The notes below the pieces were generated by a model that worked only from the letters and a program-made list of their open reading frames with translations, searched no databases and was not told the DNA's origin. This document shows positions 21,846-33,800 of a stretch of 64,000 nucleotides of DNA, piece after piece. The stretch is taken from assembly GCF_963583255.1 (NCBI RefSeq), contig NC_084805.1:7990827-8054826 (forward strand), given 5' to 3'. A program made the translations under genes and the position numbers. This DNA is from Pyrus communis. Lineage: Eukaryota > Streptophyta > Magnoliopsida > Rosales > Rosaceae. Within the stretch, counting starts at the first letter, position 1. Every line of letters begins with the position of its first letter.

Positions 21846-22389
21846 GTGAGTGGGCAGAGGCCTTCTGCATTCCTATTCCTGCCCCCACGTCACGACTTCG
21901 ATCCCAGCGCCCGGCAGATTTCTGCCTTATTTTTCTGTTTTGTTTAGAGCCTTTCCCCAGCTCCAGGTCCTGTCGTCCAACCCAGTGTGTCCATTCCCAC
22001 CTTTTTCTTTTTTTTTTTTTTTGTATTATGTTTGTTTCATTTTCCCACCATGATGACAATGTGTGATTTAAGTTTGGTGGTGGAAAATAAGAAGTTTTAG
22101 CTTTTTAATTTTTGAGTCAATTAAAAAAAAATTCATTCTTTATAAGTTAATATTTATAGCTTATTTTAAACATTTGAACAAATTGACGACATAGTGAAGG
22201 TTAATCCTATAGTGGAGTCTTTTCTATTTATCGTTGCTTAGACACTAATTCATGAGTTACACTTTGAAAATTTGCACATTCACACCAACATGATTTGTGG
22301 GGAGTGAGATTGGAAAACTTACTTTTCGTCTAAGTAATTTTTAAAAATTTTTGTTCTAAGTAAAGTTAATTGTTGTTATCAATAAAGTA

Positions 22390-23640
22390 ATAATTGTTAC
22401 CAAACGATTTTACCGTGGCAATGAAAAGAAGGTCCAGCGCGCAGCTTTCCCAAATTGACCTTTCTGGACGATTTAGGTATTTTGAAAGTCAAGATGGCAT
22501 ATTTTGGGGAAGATTCCTGCTGAGGATTTGTTAGGGACATCTCAAGCTTTAAAAAGAGACATTTTGAGACCAAATCGGAGTTGATTTGGTCAGTCAAAAG
22601 TCTGATTTTCTGAGAAGTCCGAATTTCAGTTCAAATAGGAAACCTTTTATTTCCTAGTTATCTTATTCTCTTATTCTATTATGTTTCCTAGTTTTTAGAA
22701 GACCTTTTCTATGTAAGATTTTATCTTGTAGTAGTATAAATAAGGCTTTTTAGCCATTAGGCACGCACGAACTACTTTGGAGAATCCGGCTTAGAGAGCC
22801 TTTGATGATTCAAGTTTATTTACAAGATGTTTTTTATCCATGTTCTTAATAATATTTTGTTTTATGGTTGGTCGTAACAAATTTCCATTTGCTAGGGCGA
22901 TGTCTTGAGTCTTAACTTGAATATGTAGTCTTTATTTAATTGCTTATGATGTTATGTATGCATATTTTGAATTATTAATCACTGTATTTAAACTGTCTTT
23001 ATATCTTAACGCTTAGCTACCACTAAGATGTTTAGATAAGTAATCGGATACAATTCGGTCGGAATGTCACTGGAGGATTGTGTATTACTTCTTGTGATTG
23101 ATAGTTGTAAGTTCACCTAGGACGAATGCCACGTCTTAGGGGTTGCATGATTTTTTAAAGGGTTTTCACAAAACGTAATGAGTCATGCATGTTTATATTT
23201 GATATGAATGTTATAGATGGATTGCATGTTTAATATACGTTATAACTTGAATGCCACAAGTAGAATTTGCATAAGGAAAACCTAGCTTTCAAAGTTGCAT
23301 GTGTAATTCATAAGTAATTGGTAAAACTACATAAGATTGTTAAGGTGATGGCGGAACCCTAGTGTCCTTTTATCATTATTTTCTTAGATTGTTCCCTTTC
23401 AAATTGGTTTCTTTAATTGTTTTAATTTAAAATTCGTTTTAATATTCTAGGTCATAAAATCAACATTTTTGAAACTTTGTTTTAAATAGTTAATTAAGAA
23501 TTAGTTTAAATAGAAATTATTCAATCAATTCATGTGGAAACGACCTTACTTGAGTTGTTATACTACAATTACCTTGTACTCTTGCAAGTATTTTTTAAGT
23601 GTTTTTATTCCTACTTTTGCAGGTGGTAAAAATCCTATCA
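22390..23640 (+). repeat. dispersed repeat family F, copy 2 (uninterrupted)
   Basis: This is the partner of 10985-13640. It holds the same ordered landmarks (TTTGCTAGGGCGATG, GATGTTTAGATAAG, GAGTCATGCATGTTTATA, GGATTGCATGTTTAATATACG, ATTGTTAAGGTGATGGCGGA) and then runs straight into TCATGTGGAAACGACCTTAC and TTGCAAGTATT. It has no MULE at the matching position, so it serves as a paralogous empty site. Confidence 0.65.
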
Positions 23641-24120
23641 GAGAGGAATTTCAATTTGAAAGATTTGGAGCAAAGAGGCTGCTTGGTGAGGCGGAGACGC
23701 ACAAGATTTTTAATTGGAAAAGAAGACGATGACCAGGCAGGAAGAAATCAGGAGGAAAGAGATGAGTGTAGGGCATTTTTGTTTGTGTCAACAATGTAAT
23801 AATGCAAACTTAGTAAGGGTAAAACAGGAAGCACATTGTGCTTATGAACAGTATTTCATAGTGTTTTGAGTTTTAGTATAGATTAAACTAGTAAATTGGG
23901 CGTGCGATGCTGTGGGACTTGAATGTATCAGCCTTAACTACCTGAATAAGACACATTTAACTTGAAAAAAATTCAACATAATCATGAATGAACAAAGGGA
24001 TAGATGAGTGAATGGTGTTGGTAAGAAAACTAGCTTGACTTTTATATACATTCAATCGAGTTGATTACAAAAGATGTGGTTGCAAAAAAATGCTCTGTTT
24101 CCGTGAGGAACACAATCAAC

Positions 24121-24505
24121 ATGCATTTTACACATATATTGTCCTTGAAGTTAAGATGGCAAAATATATGTCTTGCAGGCCAGCCACATGTTTTAACAAT
24201 TAAACCAAAAAAACATAATAAGTGTTTTGATCTTGTTTCAACAGCTAAGCTTTTAAGCACTAATGTTCAAAGCAAAAAATATGCAGGACGCCTATTTCCA
24301 TAAGAAACAAAAGAAACAAAAGTAAGATGCAGTCCACACATATTTTTCCCCTACACTTAAGGTGTCAAAATATATGTCCTGTAGGCCAAGCACTAGTTTT
24401 AGCAGATAACAAAAAACATAAAAATTGTTGTGTTGTCATTTCACCAAGTAAGTTTTCAAGCACATATGTTCAAAGCCAAAAACATGAAGAACGCCTTTGT
24501 AGCAG
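24121..24505. repeat. two diverged tandem units of 206 bp
   Basis: Unit 1 (24121-24326) and unit 2 (24327-24505) share CACACATAT/CACATATATT, AAAATATATGTC(T/C)TG(C/T)AGGCCA, AAAAAACATA, a TTTTCAAGCAC/TTTTAAGCAC word, ATGTTCAAAGC and ACGCCT in the same order. They lie within 0.6 kb of the proposed Helitron 3' end. No coding is evident. Confidence 0.6.
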
Positions 24506-25124
24506 TTGATCACGGAGACTGTGGTCATTCATTTTTTCTATGAGCGAACATCTTCCGTACTATAGCGAAAAACATAAATCATAGTTTAACAAACACCGAT
24601 ACGACATATATTATGTAGGTGTGCGTGCGAAAATCAAATTGTAATTTACCTATCTTTGGTTTTTTTGGCTTGAGACTTTGTTATGAGTGCGGTTATCGAC
24701 TCTTTGTTGGCGGGCTTAATCTTAGGGACAACCAAATTGTGGAATTCTCTAGCAATTCTAGCAAAATTGGTTGTCTCTATTTGCTCGTTGCGAGGTTTTT
24801 TGTTGTGAATGAAGGTACAATATATAAGGTCATAGAGAAACGTGATAGCCATGGAAAAGAGTGTGAAAGAGTGGTGCAAAAAGATTGGCCAACAGTTTTT
24901 CTTAAGCAGCAAAACATATATGTATACCCAAGATAAGCAAGCACATTTATTAAGATTTACACATGAGAACATTAATCGAGAGGAAAACTTTACTTGTCAG
25001 ATTTGTCGGCTTGATAAAGAACAACGTTCTCTTCGAAGTCTTGGCAGGTGCAACTGAATGGGGTTGTTGATCTAGTCACCGAGAAGGCATCAATGGGGCG
25101 GGGGTCGCTTCATTCATAATTTGT

Positions 25125-27135
25125 TTTCCTACGGTTGATGTGATAAATAATAGCACTCAAATTAAACCCTCTTTTTGACAATTGTAGTATAGATATAAGT
25201 AGGTATCGTTCTAGGCCGAGGATACAAAAATATGCTTAAAAACACTTAAACAAACTTAAAGACTCTTAACTAAACTTATATGACTTAAAACAAACTTAAA
25301 AGACTCAAAACAATAAAAAAGACTCAATTTGAACTCTAGGACTTAATTTGGACGAAAATAGAATTGGTTTTTACTCAAAAGACTCAAAAACACACTTTAG
25401 GACAGATTTGAAATAAGTAAGTAAAGGGGATTTGGTTTTGGACGAATTTAAGAGAAAAACAAGTAATTAAAAGACTTAAAAGAGATTTGGACGAATTTGG
25501 GAAAACCAATGGATGATTAGATAGCCAGGGAATACTTTTCCACACATGACATATTCAAACACAAATTGATTTCCAGTTGCTTTTTCGATAAACCATGAAC
25601 TTCAACACCCCAAATTAACTGTGACATCACTAATTAACCCTCAGATTTTCCTTAAGTTATTGGATTGGATGACATCATACGACAACCCAAAGCATTCTTC
25701 AAAAGTTCCCTACATGACATCATAATAGAGATACAATCAAAGATCATTACGTTCAATGAAAATCATAAGTATTGACAAAGCACTCGTAACTATGACATCA
25801 TGATACTCATGCTAGGAATTTACTTAACATGATTGTGAAAACAACCTTAACTACTTGTGAATATAAGTTTGTGACGATTATGTGAAACTCCCTTATATTC
25901 TAGCACCAAATTCAAGCATGCAAATTAAGTAGGCCTCCCTAATCAACATACAAGAATAAGTTATCCATCAAACGGTTAAGTAAATTGCATTCACAATTTA
26001 TGAAATCACAACTGGACTTAATCAATTCATATCATAAATATAATCATGGTTTCAAAGCCTCCCCTAGCTAAAATGAGTTTAGCCTCATGTTCACAACAAA
26101 ACAAAGGAAAATTGAATTAAACATTGAAAACAAAAGATAGATTACACCTAAAAACGTTCCAACACTCCAACTTGAATGCACAAATGTCCAAGGCTTCTTC
26201 TTCTTCTCTTCTTCCTTGCAAAGTTGCTGCACAAGAGGTCTAGGGTGATTTAGGATGAATTTATGGGTTGTGAATGAATTTAGGTTGGTAGGGGGTGCGG
26301 CAAAGGTTAGGGATGGTGTATGGATGTTTGGGTGAAGGTATGGAAGTAGGAGAATGGTGGAAAGATGGTTTGAAGGTTGCGGCAAAAGGGTTTATTTCTG
26401 TGAATGATGGCAGATTGTGTGTGAGGGGTGCGGCTTTGGTATTTATTTGAGAGAAAGAATCCTTAAGTTTATTACATAGTTTAGGAAAGGATTTAACCCC
26501 AAATCCATAAGAAAAAAGAGATATGAAATCAGAAATCAAAAGGGAAAAGGGAAGTAACTTGCGGCAGAAATTATATGAAAAAGAATGTGATTTAACGGAA
26601 TGGATTTAGGCAAAGATTTGGGATAGAAAAGGTATGTGAGGTGTGGGTGAGATTGGGGTGAAAAGGAATGTGGTTTTATGACATAGAATAGGAAACAAGG
26701 ACCTCCCTTGCACAGCAAGGAAGGGAAAGTCAATGGGTTGCACGGTAAGGAATGTTAAGTTGTAAGGAATGCTTGGTTTGTGTCCTAGAATGCATAGAAA
26801 TCTTCAATGTTGCTGAAACATGAGGTCTTTAAGGATTAGGAAAGGTTAAACCAAAATAGGAAACCTTGGCTTAACTTTCCTACTTCAAGTAGGAAACCTT
26901 ATTTGACTAGGATTCCTCTTTTGATTAGGAATCCTCTTGTGATTAGGAATCCTAACACCTAGGTCTTCAATTTCGTCCATTCTTTTTGCTCCAAGCATAT
27001 GCTATCCATTCCAATTCCAATTTTGCTCCAAAATGCACATTTTTGCTTCCTTAGCCATGTGAACCTAAAAACACACGAAAATAGCTTAAACTACTAAAAT
27101 AACTATGAACTAACAACATAAATGTATGAAAACAA
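25125..27135 (-). repeat. dispersed repeat family F, copy 3 (reverse orientation)
   Basis: Read on the minus strand, the sequence contains TTTTAGCTAGGGGAGGC (near 26070) and ends with ACGATACCTACTTATATCTA followed by TACTACAATTG (near 25210), matching the TTTGCTAGGG and ACGACCTTACTT...TACTACAATTAC landmarks of copies 1 and 2. It separates the RPA-like remnants from the Helitron 3' end and appears nested in that element. The short minus-strand frames at 26068-26733 show no known domain. Confidence 0.5.
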
Positions 27136-28279
27136 GCTAACTAAGTCGCCTAAATATACTCCTATGCAACAAGCGTTTATGGTTTGACTGAGGCAATTGG
27201 TTCGAGGGCAACTGTTCTTTAAGTAGTCCATGAATGATGAAGTCTGTCTTCCCAAAGTCACTATTTTGATTCCCAAAAGACAGCTTAAATCTTTTCGTCT
27301 CGCCGACCAAATTTTTCAAAGTTGGCGATACCAATGAAAAGATCCTCATATCCATCCTCTATCACCAAAGTGTGGCAAGAAATACAAAGTATATTTTCAG
27401 CGTGCCTTCCTATCATGAGGAAGTTGTGCTAATTTGTGCTATCTTCCATAATAAGATCGATTTTGAACCTATGCAAGGGTTGGATATGTTTATGTTAGGC
27501 AACCATTACTACTAATACCAATTTTGTGAGCAATCCAGAAAATGCAGTAAAACCAATGTAATGCAGGTCATGCGTGAATAATATTGATAGAAAGACACAC
27601 AGATTAATTAGATTACCAAACTCTAACAACCAATATGAGGCTCCAAAGGTGTGCACCGCAAGTTTAATCCCAAACTAATAAACATGTGTAAATACTTGAA
27701 TAAGGAATCCCCTAAAATCTACAGCAAGCAACAACCAAAATGCATACCTCACATATCTTCTGGTCCAACCCCTTTATAATCATCAAAGGCACTCACATTA
27801 AACTCCATCAAAATGACTTTGCAAACACCAAATACCCCTTTGGAAAGCCTTGAACTAAATACTTAACAACTCAATGCACCACTTTGGATAACCCAACACA
27901 CAACGACTTATTTAAATAGTTTCAACCATAAATGTAAGGAGTGACAACAGTGAAACACATACATGATGTACACTTTCCTCCCCCTGTTTACAAAAAAGTG
28001 CACTACATTAATAAATCACTTTTTCATAATCAACGTCTTTTATCCAGACCTCTTGACCCTTTAGGCGATTTCTACTGGAGCTAACTTTCAAATTTAACTT
28101 GATCATGCAACAATGTTACATGCTTGCAAATCACATGTATAAGTCAAAAGTTTGTCATCAATTAGTGTAACCACTACCTTTAGAATGATAACTTGACTAA
28201 AAGAAGTGTGGCTCTGTTACGAAAGTGACTGTGGAGAGTTCTTTAACATTAGGAATTAACTTCCTAGAACATAAATTAA
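27136..28279 (-). other. Helitron interior without clear coding
   Basis: One minus-strand frame at 27137-27355 (FKLSFGNQNSDFGKTDFIIHGLL) could be the C-terminal tail of the RPA-like protein. The remainder to 28279 has no recognised feature. Confidence 0.3.
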
Positions 28280-29860
28280 TACTATAAACTAGTGGATTCG
28301 CATTACATATAATCCATTTCTCTGACAAAATAACAAATGCAGCAAAACGGTGATGCCCCTTAGCAAGTTTTGTATTAATTTCGCATGCAGTGATGATGGT
28401 TCGATGACAATTGGAACTCCAAATACATATACACTTTCTTTACAAAAATAACTTCCAATAAAAATCCATGAGTGTTCAAAAACTTCTATCAACCAGACAG
28501 ACTCCCATCCATATGTGTATTAGAGTAAATTCAAAACAGTCAGATGTAAAATAGGTGCAAAAGAAAATTACCATGGTTCGGGTAATTTGTTTAAGAAACC
28601 ATGCTTGTTGCAGTTAAACAATCCAGACATTTTCTTGATAGCTTTATGGCAGGACGGACACGACTTGTACCACCAACCCCTAATGAAATCGAATCCAACG
28701 ACAGTAGCTTGGCATGCGAAACTTGCATTCTGTTATGGAATCACATGGTTTTTAAATAGTCAAAGACATTTAACCATCACCTCGTAAACATGGAATTTAA
28801 AAAATGCGATTTTTGTTAACATGTTGGTGAAGAGAGACTAATCTTGTGCAAGGCAGGATCAAGTAAAAGTAACTCATTAATCATTTTTTTACTCAGAATT
28901 AGCACCGACAACATGGCCCGCATACATCTCAACTGAGGTGGGCAGGATTCGAACATGTGATCTTAGATACTCAAACCTATTTCAAGCATGTTTAGGCTGA
29001 GAAAAATTAACTGAAGAAATATAAGCACAAAAGCTGTTAAAGAAGGGTTGTCGATTTACTTTTGTTTGTATTGGGAGAGTTGTGGAATGTCCGGATTGAA
29101 AACACAAACGGTCAATCCTGTGCTTCCAAGAACAGGTTTTTCTATTGATAAAATAAAGCAATCAATAAACTGAAACTTTAAGCAGCTAAATATAGCACGT
29201 CAGGGTATAACCTTGATATTGTTTTACTTTAACGCTTGTTAAAGCAACAAATATGGGTGGCAAAAGTGATTGTATTTCGCTGTCTTCAAAACTTGTTGCA
29301 GTCTCTCCCCATAAGGTGATCCTCATTGTTTTGCCTATGTAAGTAATAAAAAAGGTGATGTTTTTTATATGTCGTAAATATGGCATCACATGTGAAAATT
29401 GTAATTAGAGTTTAACACAAACAGAAATTACCTGATATTTTGCAGGTTAAGATTTCTCTTCTTCACAATTCTTATGTTTTGGATAGTGACCTTTTTAGTC
29501 GGCTGCACAGCTGTCAAGCAACCAAATACATCTACGAATGATGTTCAGTGGTAGGAATGAGTGCACACAGAAGCCAACAACAAAATTAAAATGATGATTT
29601 CAGATTTTGGTGCAACACTTAAAACTAAATTTGTCACCTGTAAGCTTAGCATCCTTGTCGATTCTCTTATGAAGCTGAGCAAGCTCAATCAAATGGAAGC
29701 ATTGCTTTGGGATCTCCTAGGTTGTTTTGTCAATGGGAATGATTATGGTTTTTCTATTCAATTTAATCATACCAGGATGAGGGACAACCTTGCTCAATGT
29801 CCTATTATGAACGACACAAAATTTGCCGATTTCGTATGCATCGCTGACTCTTAGATGCTC
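28280..29860 (-). pseudogene. Helitron RPA70-like ssDNA-binding protein remnant
   Basis: Three OB-fold-like pieces appear in order on the minus strand. Around 29860-29640 the frame reads YEIGKFCVVHNRTLSKVVP, like DNA-binding domain A. At 29389-29186 it reads MRITLWGETATSFEDSEIQ and then VALTSVKVKQYQGYTL, like domain B. At 28787-28560 it reads FDFIRGWWYKSCPSC and then FNCNKHGFLNKLPEPW, which holds the zinc-binding Cys pattern of the RPA C-terminal domain (CPSC...C...H). Plant Helitrons often carry such a gene beside Rep/helicase. Spacers between pieces may be introns or decay. No continuous frame remains. Confidence 0.7.
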
Positions 29861-30807
29861 CAAAAAAAATTGGATGTCTCAAGCGTTCATGGTCGCGTGA
29901 ACTACATCCCCTTGTCAGAAAGAGAAAATAAAAATGAGACAGATTACTAAATGAGTGGGAGAACATTTAACACATGCGATTTAAGAATCTTGTAAACAGT
30001 AAAGATAACACAATTGTGGCTACATGAGATATCATTTAAGATCATACGCAACATAACAGCAGAGATTGCTTTAAGAATCAAATTGGCAGCAATTGAAGCA
30101 ACATTGTAAAATCAATTTTAGTTTTATTTCTATGGGTCAAAAAACAAAGAAAACAAATTAAGAAAAAGAAAATTGATGATTTATACTTAGTTTTGTTTGC
30201 ACATTTAAAAAATCTTCTTCAAACAGAATAAAATATAATCTCTTCAGTGAAATGCAAAGAAAGCAAAAGTGTCCATGACACACTCTGAATATTTTTTTTT
30301 TTTTTGGTAACAACGAAATTTATTGTAAGCCATGCCATTATATGGAGACGATGAAATTTTGATTTCTTGTGCATTTGCATGAATCTATTAGCCCAACATA
30401 AAAATTAATGTTGTGGTCTATGATTGAATCCAGCAAAATAATAAACCAGACAAATGTTGATTATGTGGAAGTGATATATAATTGGGCAGTGAAATGCATA
30501 GAGCAATTTGTTCATGAACTTTAGGGCATGTTTGATCACAAAACTGTGTTGTACTAAGAACATGGTGTGCTCATTAAGATACATAAAAGCGTTAGCATAT
30601 GATGATAAGGAAAAAGGTGTAAAAGTTTCACCTGTTTATCGACAAACACACAATCAAGACTTGTAGATTGAGGATTATCTCCGATGCTTTTTGTGAACCA
30701 CATCCTGCAAACCTTAATTCGGAGCTTGTTTCCTGATTGGTATGGCTTCAGAAATTAAACTAGCATCACCTCCATCAATCTAGATAGATAAAAAATTCAA
30801 AAGCTAA

Positions 30808-33800
30808 TTAAATTGAAAACTGAATAAGGAGATTTATAAAAATAATGGTGGAGTCATGTTTACAAAAAAAAAGCAAAAGGATAAAATAATAATGCAAACT
30901 TATACCTTCATGTAAATGTTTTAAAACATCATTATAAATTATGTTTTTTGTATAACCATAGCGCATGTTGCTATCGTGAGCAATAACAATTTTGAGACCC
31001 TTTTTTGAGGTGACTCTGGACAACGCAACATATACACAACCCACAATTATCAAGGATTGTCCTTGGCTTTTGTTGATTGTCATCACATAACAAATTTTTA
31101 GAGGGAATTCTTGCCTTCTCAGAGTAAAGGATATTTATGCTGAGATGATTCAGTAATTATCCCGGGGATATAAACTCTTTCACCGATTTTGCTTCCCTTT
31201 ATGATTTTTACTTGTATAATTCTGTCGTTTAATTGTATCACAACCAATCGTGTTCCATTACACAACCACCACTTTGGTTTAAATTTTTTAGCAACATCAT
31301 TGGGGCGCCAACTTTCAAAAACAACTTGTGGTGCGGTAAACCAGGTAAATCAAGTTGGTTCAGAAATTCTATTGGATAAAGCACATCTAAATTTTCTAAA
31401 TTTTCCGTAAAAAAACGCCAAATCAAAACTAAGATAGGTACGACTTTCATCAGGCACCATACCCAACCTAAAATCGTTTATGTCAATCACTGTATCATTT
31501 TGTGGCTTCACAACAACTCTTTCTTTCAAATATGGCTCATCTTGGAAGTTCGTTTTAAAATTCGCATACACAGCTGAAACCATGGCTTTGATGGGATCTT
31601 CATCAAAATGGATAAGGAATTGTTCTGGAATTTGAACCCAAGAGCTGTCTTTATCAGTTGAAGATAAAGGCCTGGAAATAGTACTATTTCCAAAGTCTAA
31701 TATCCACTTTGCAAAATTAGTGAGTTCTTGTTTTTCCCTTTCGTCCAAACTTGTTTTCAAAAGCCTCATGTTTTGCTTTAAAAAGAATATACTTAAATAG
31801 GGTCAAAGGTATGAACTCGTTAATGAAGCTTCAACAACATAAGCGATACTTTCGTTTGGAACAACATGAAGAATTTTCTTGAAATCACCTGTGAAAAGAA
31901 TCAGCTTACCCCCAAACGGCAAATGTCAAAACCTGGTTTTGACCCCTTAAGAGCATCACAAATGGACCTATCTAGAGTTTCAAAACATCATTTATGATTC
32001 ATGAGAGCTTCATCCTAAAGAATGAGAGTAGCTTCAGTGATTAGTTTTGCAAGATGAGTCCCATTTTTAATTTCACAAACCAAACAATTTGTGACGTTGT
32101 TAGGAATTTTAAATCTAGAGTGAGCCGTTCTTCCACCAGGAAGCAAATGGGAGGCAATTCCAGATGAAGCCACCACTAAAACAATTTGATTTTGGCATCT
32201 AATTCTAGCTATGATGGTGGTCCACAAAAAAGTTGTGCCTATCCCACCATGACCATGCACAAAAAACAAGCCAGTTCTGTTGTTATCAATTATTTCTATG
32301 ACATTGTCATAAACATATTTTTGCTCTCTATTTAACTGGTTGATCAAGAGCGAGTGCTCATGTTTTAGTGAGTCAGCATTGTAATCCAACTCTTCCCTCA
32401 AACTCCTATTCGTAAGTCTATCCATCATCAAATTGTTTGGAAGTGGTAGGTGATGCTTCGACAAAGAACTATTCAAAGCAGCAAACAATTTTTCTAACTC
32501 ATACAAAAATGAATTTCTATGTTCATCTTGGTATTTAGAGACATCTTGCAGGCCAAAAGCATTGATCATGTTTTTCGAAATGTTATCGCCCATCGTCTTC
32601 CAATGTGTTTCAAACAAATCTAATGTACCAGCAACATCACAAAAGAAACCAATGTGACAAACAATTGCCTCAATTGAAAGGATGACACAGTGACAACCGC
32701 TTCTAGCATAGCATTATTCCATTCCCTATCATCCTCCAATAAACCAAGCGAGGTGCACGCAGCTGGGAATGTGGGTTCAAGAACGCCTATGACAATCCTC
32801 AAATGGTCAAAACTAAAGTTGCCTTTTTGGTAATTCAATAGCAGCCTCAAATAATATAATTCACAGCAATAGGGTGAATATATGTAACCCTACCTAGAAA
32901 TCTACGTCTTTTTCTACGGGTCCATTGTTTCTCATCATTTTTCCAAACATACTTGGTAAGAAATTCAACATAAGATAACATACATGCATTAGGGTCTTGG
33001 ACATTGGTTTGAAACCATTGTTATAACATTGTGCTTTCAAGATTAGGCTGGTTAACAACATAGTTTAGATCATTGGTCTCTCTGAAATAACATTTTGGTT
33101 AGATGGAAGGTGCACAGACAAACTCTCAATCAATGGTTCTCTAAAATGAATGTAAAAATGTAACAATCTCCAAACTGCTTCGTAAGGGCATAAGTATCTA
33201 TAGTTTAAATAAGCCACAACCTCATCAAACTCCTTATCATAAAAAATAGCTCTAGTCCGGTCAACACCTTTAGTTATGTACTTAAAAAGATAATTAACGA
33301 GTGTTGATTGCCAGCTTGATTCAACATTTATGTATGCTTGATACTTTAATAATAGGTCATGATTGTAAGGGACAACAAATGCATTATCAAGTTTGATTCC
33401 ATTTTTTAAAACAAACAGATTTTCTATATCTCGACGCTTATATGCAATGAAACCTTCAATTGAAAAAGTGGTTTCACTTGTGAAAGATTTAGGAAATTTT
33501 TTTGAACATTTGTTTTCTTTCATGCAAGGCGAAAATTGATTGGTAACACCACATGGGCCATGGATCATGTACTTTGAAACTGCATCATACCCAGCTTTGT
33601 CACATCTTTCATTAGGAATCTCATTTGAAATGATAGAATCAACATCATAAGGAGTAGGGCTAGAATTGTTTGCCATGTATCGACTTACCGATCGAACAGA
33701 ACTGGTGGGGCTCCTATTGGTACAGTAGTATTTTGGTATATCTTCAAAATTGGTTGGCATGGAACCGAACTAATCATTAATGGTACGACTTTGGTTTGTG

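Noticed and set aside
21553..22059. 168-codon minus-strand frame
   Set aside because: No recognisable domain. It overlaps in another frame the exon-like segment at 21655-21845 and its composition comes from local GC-rich DNA.
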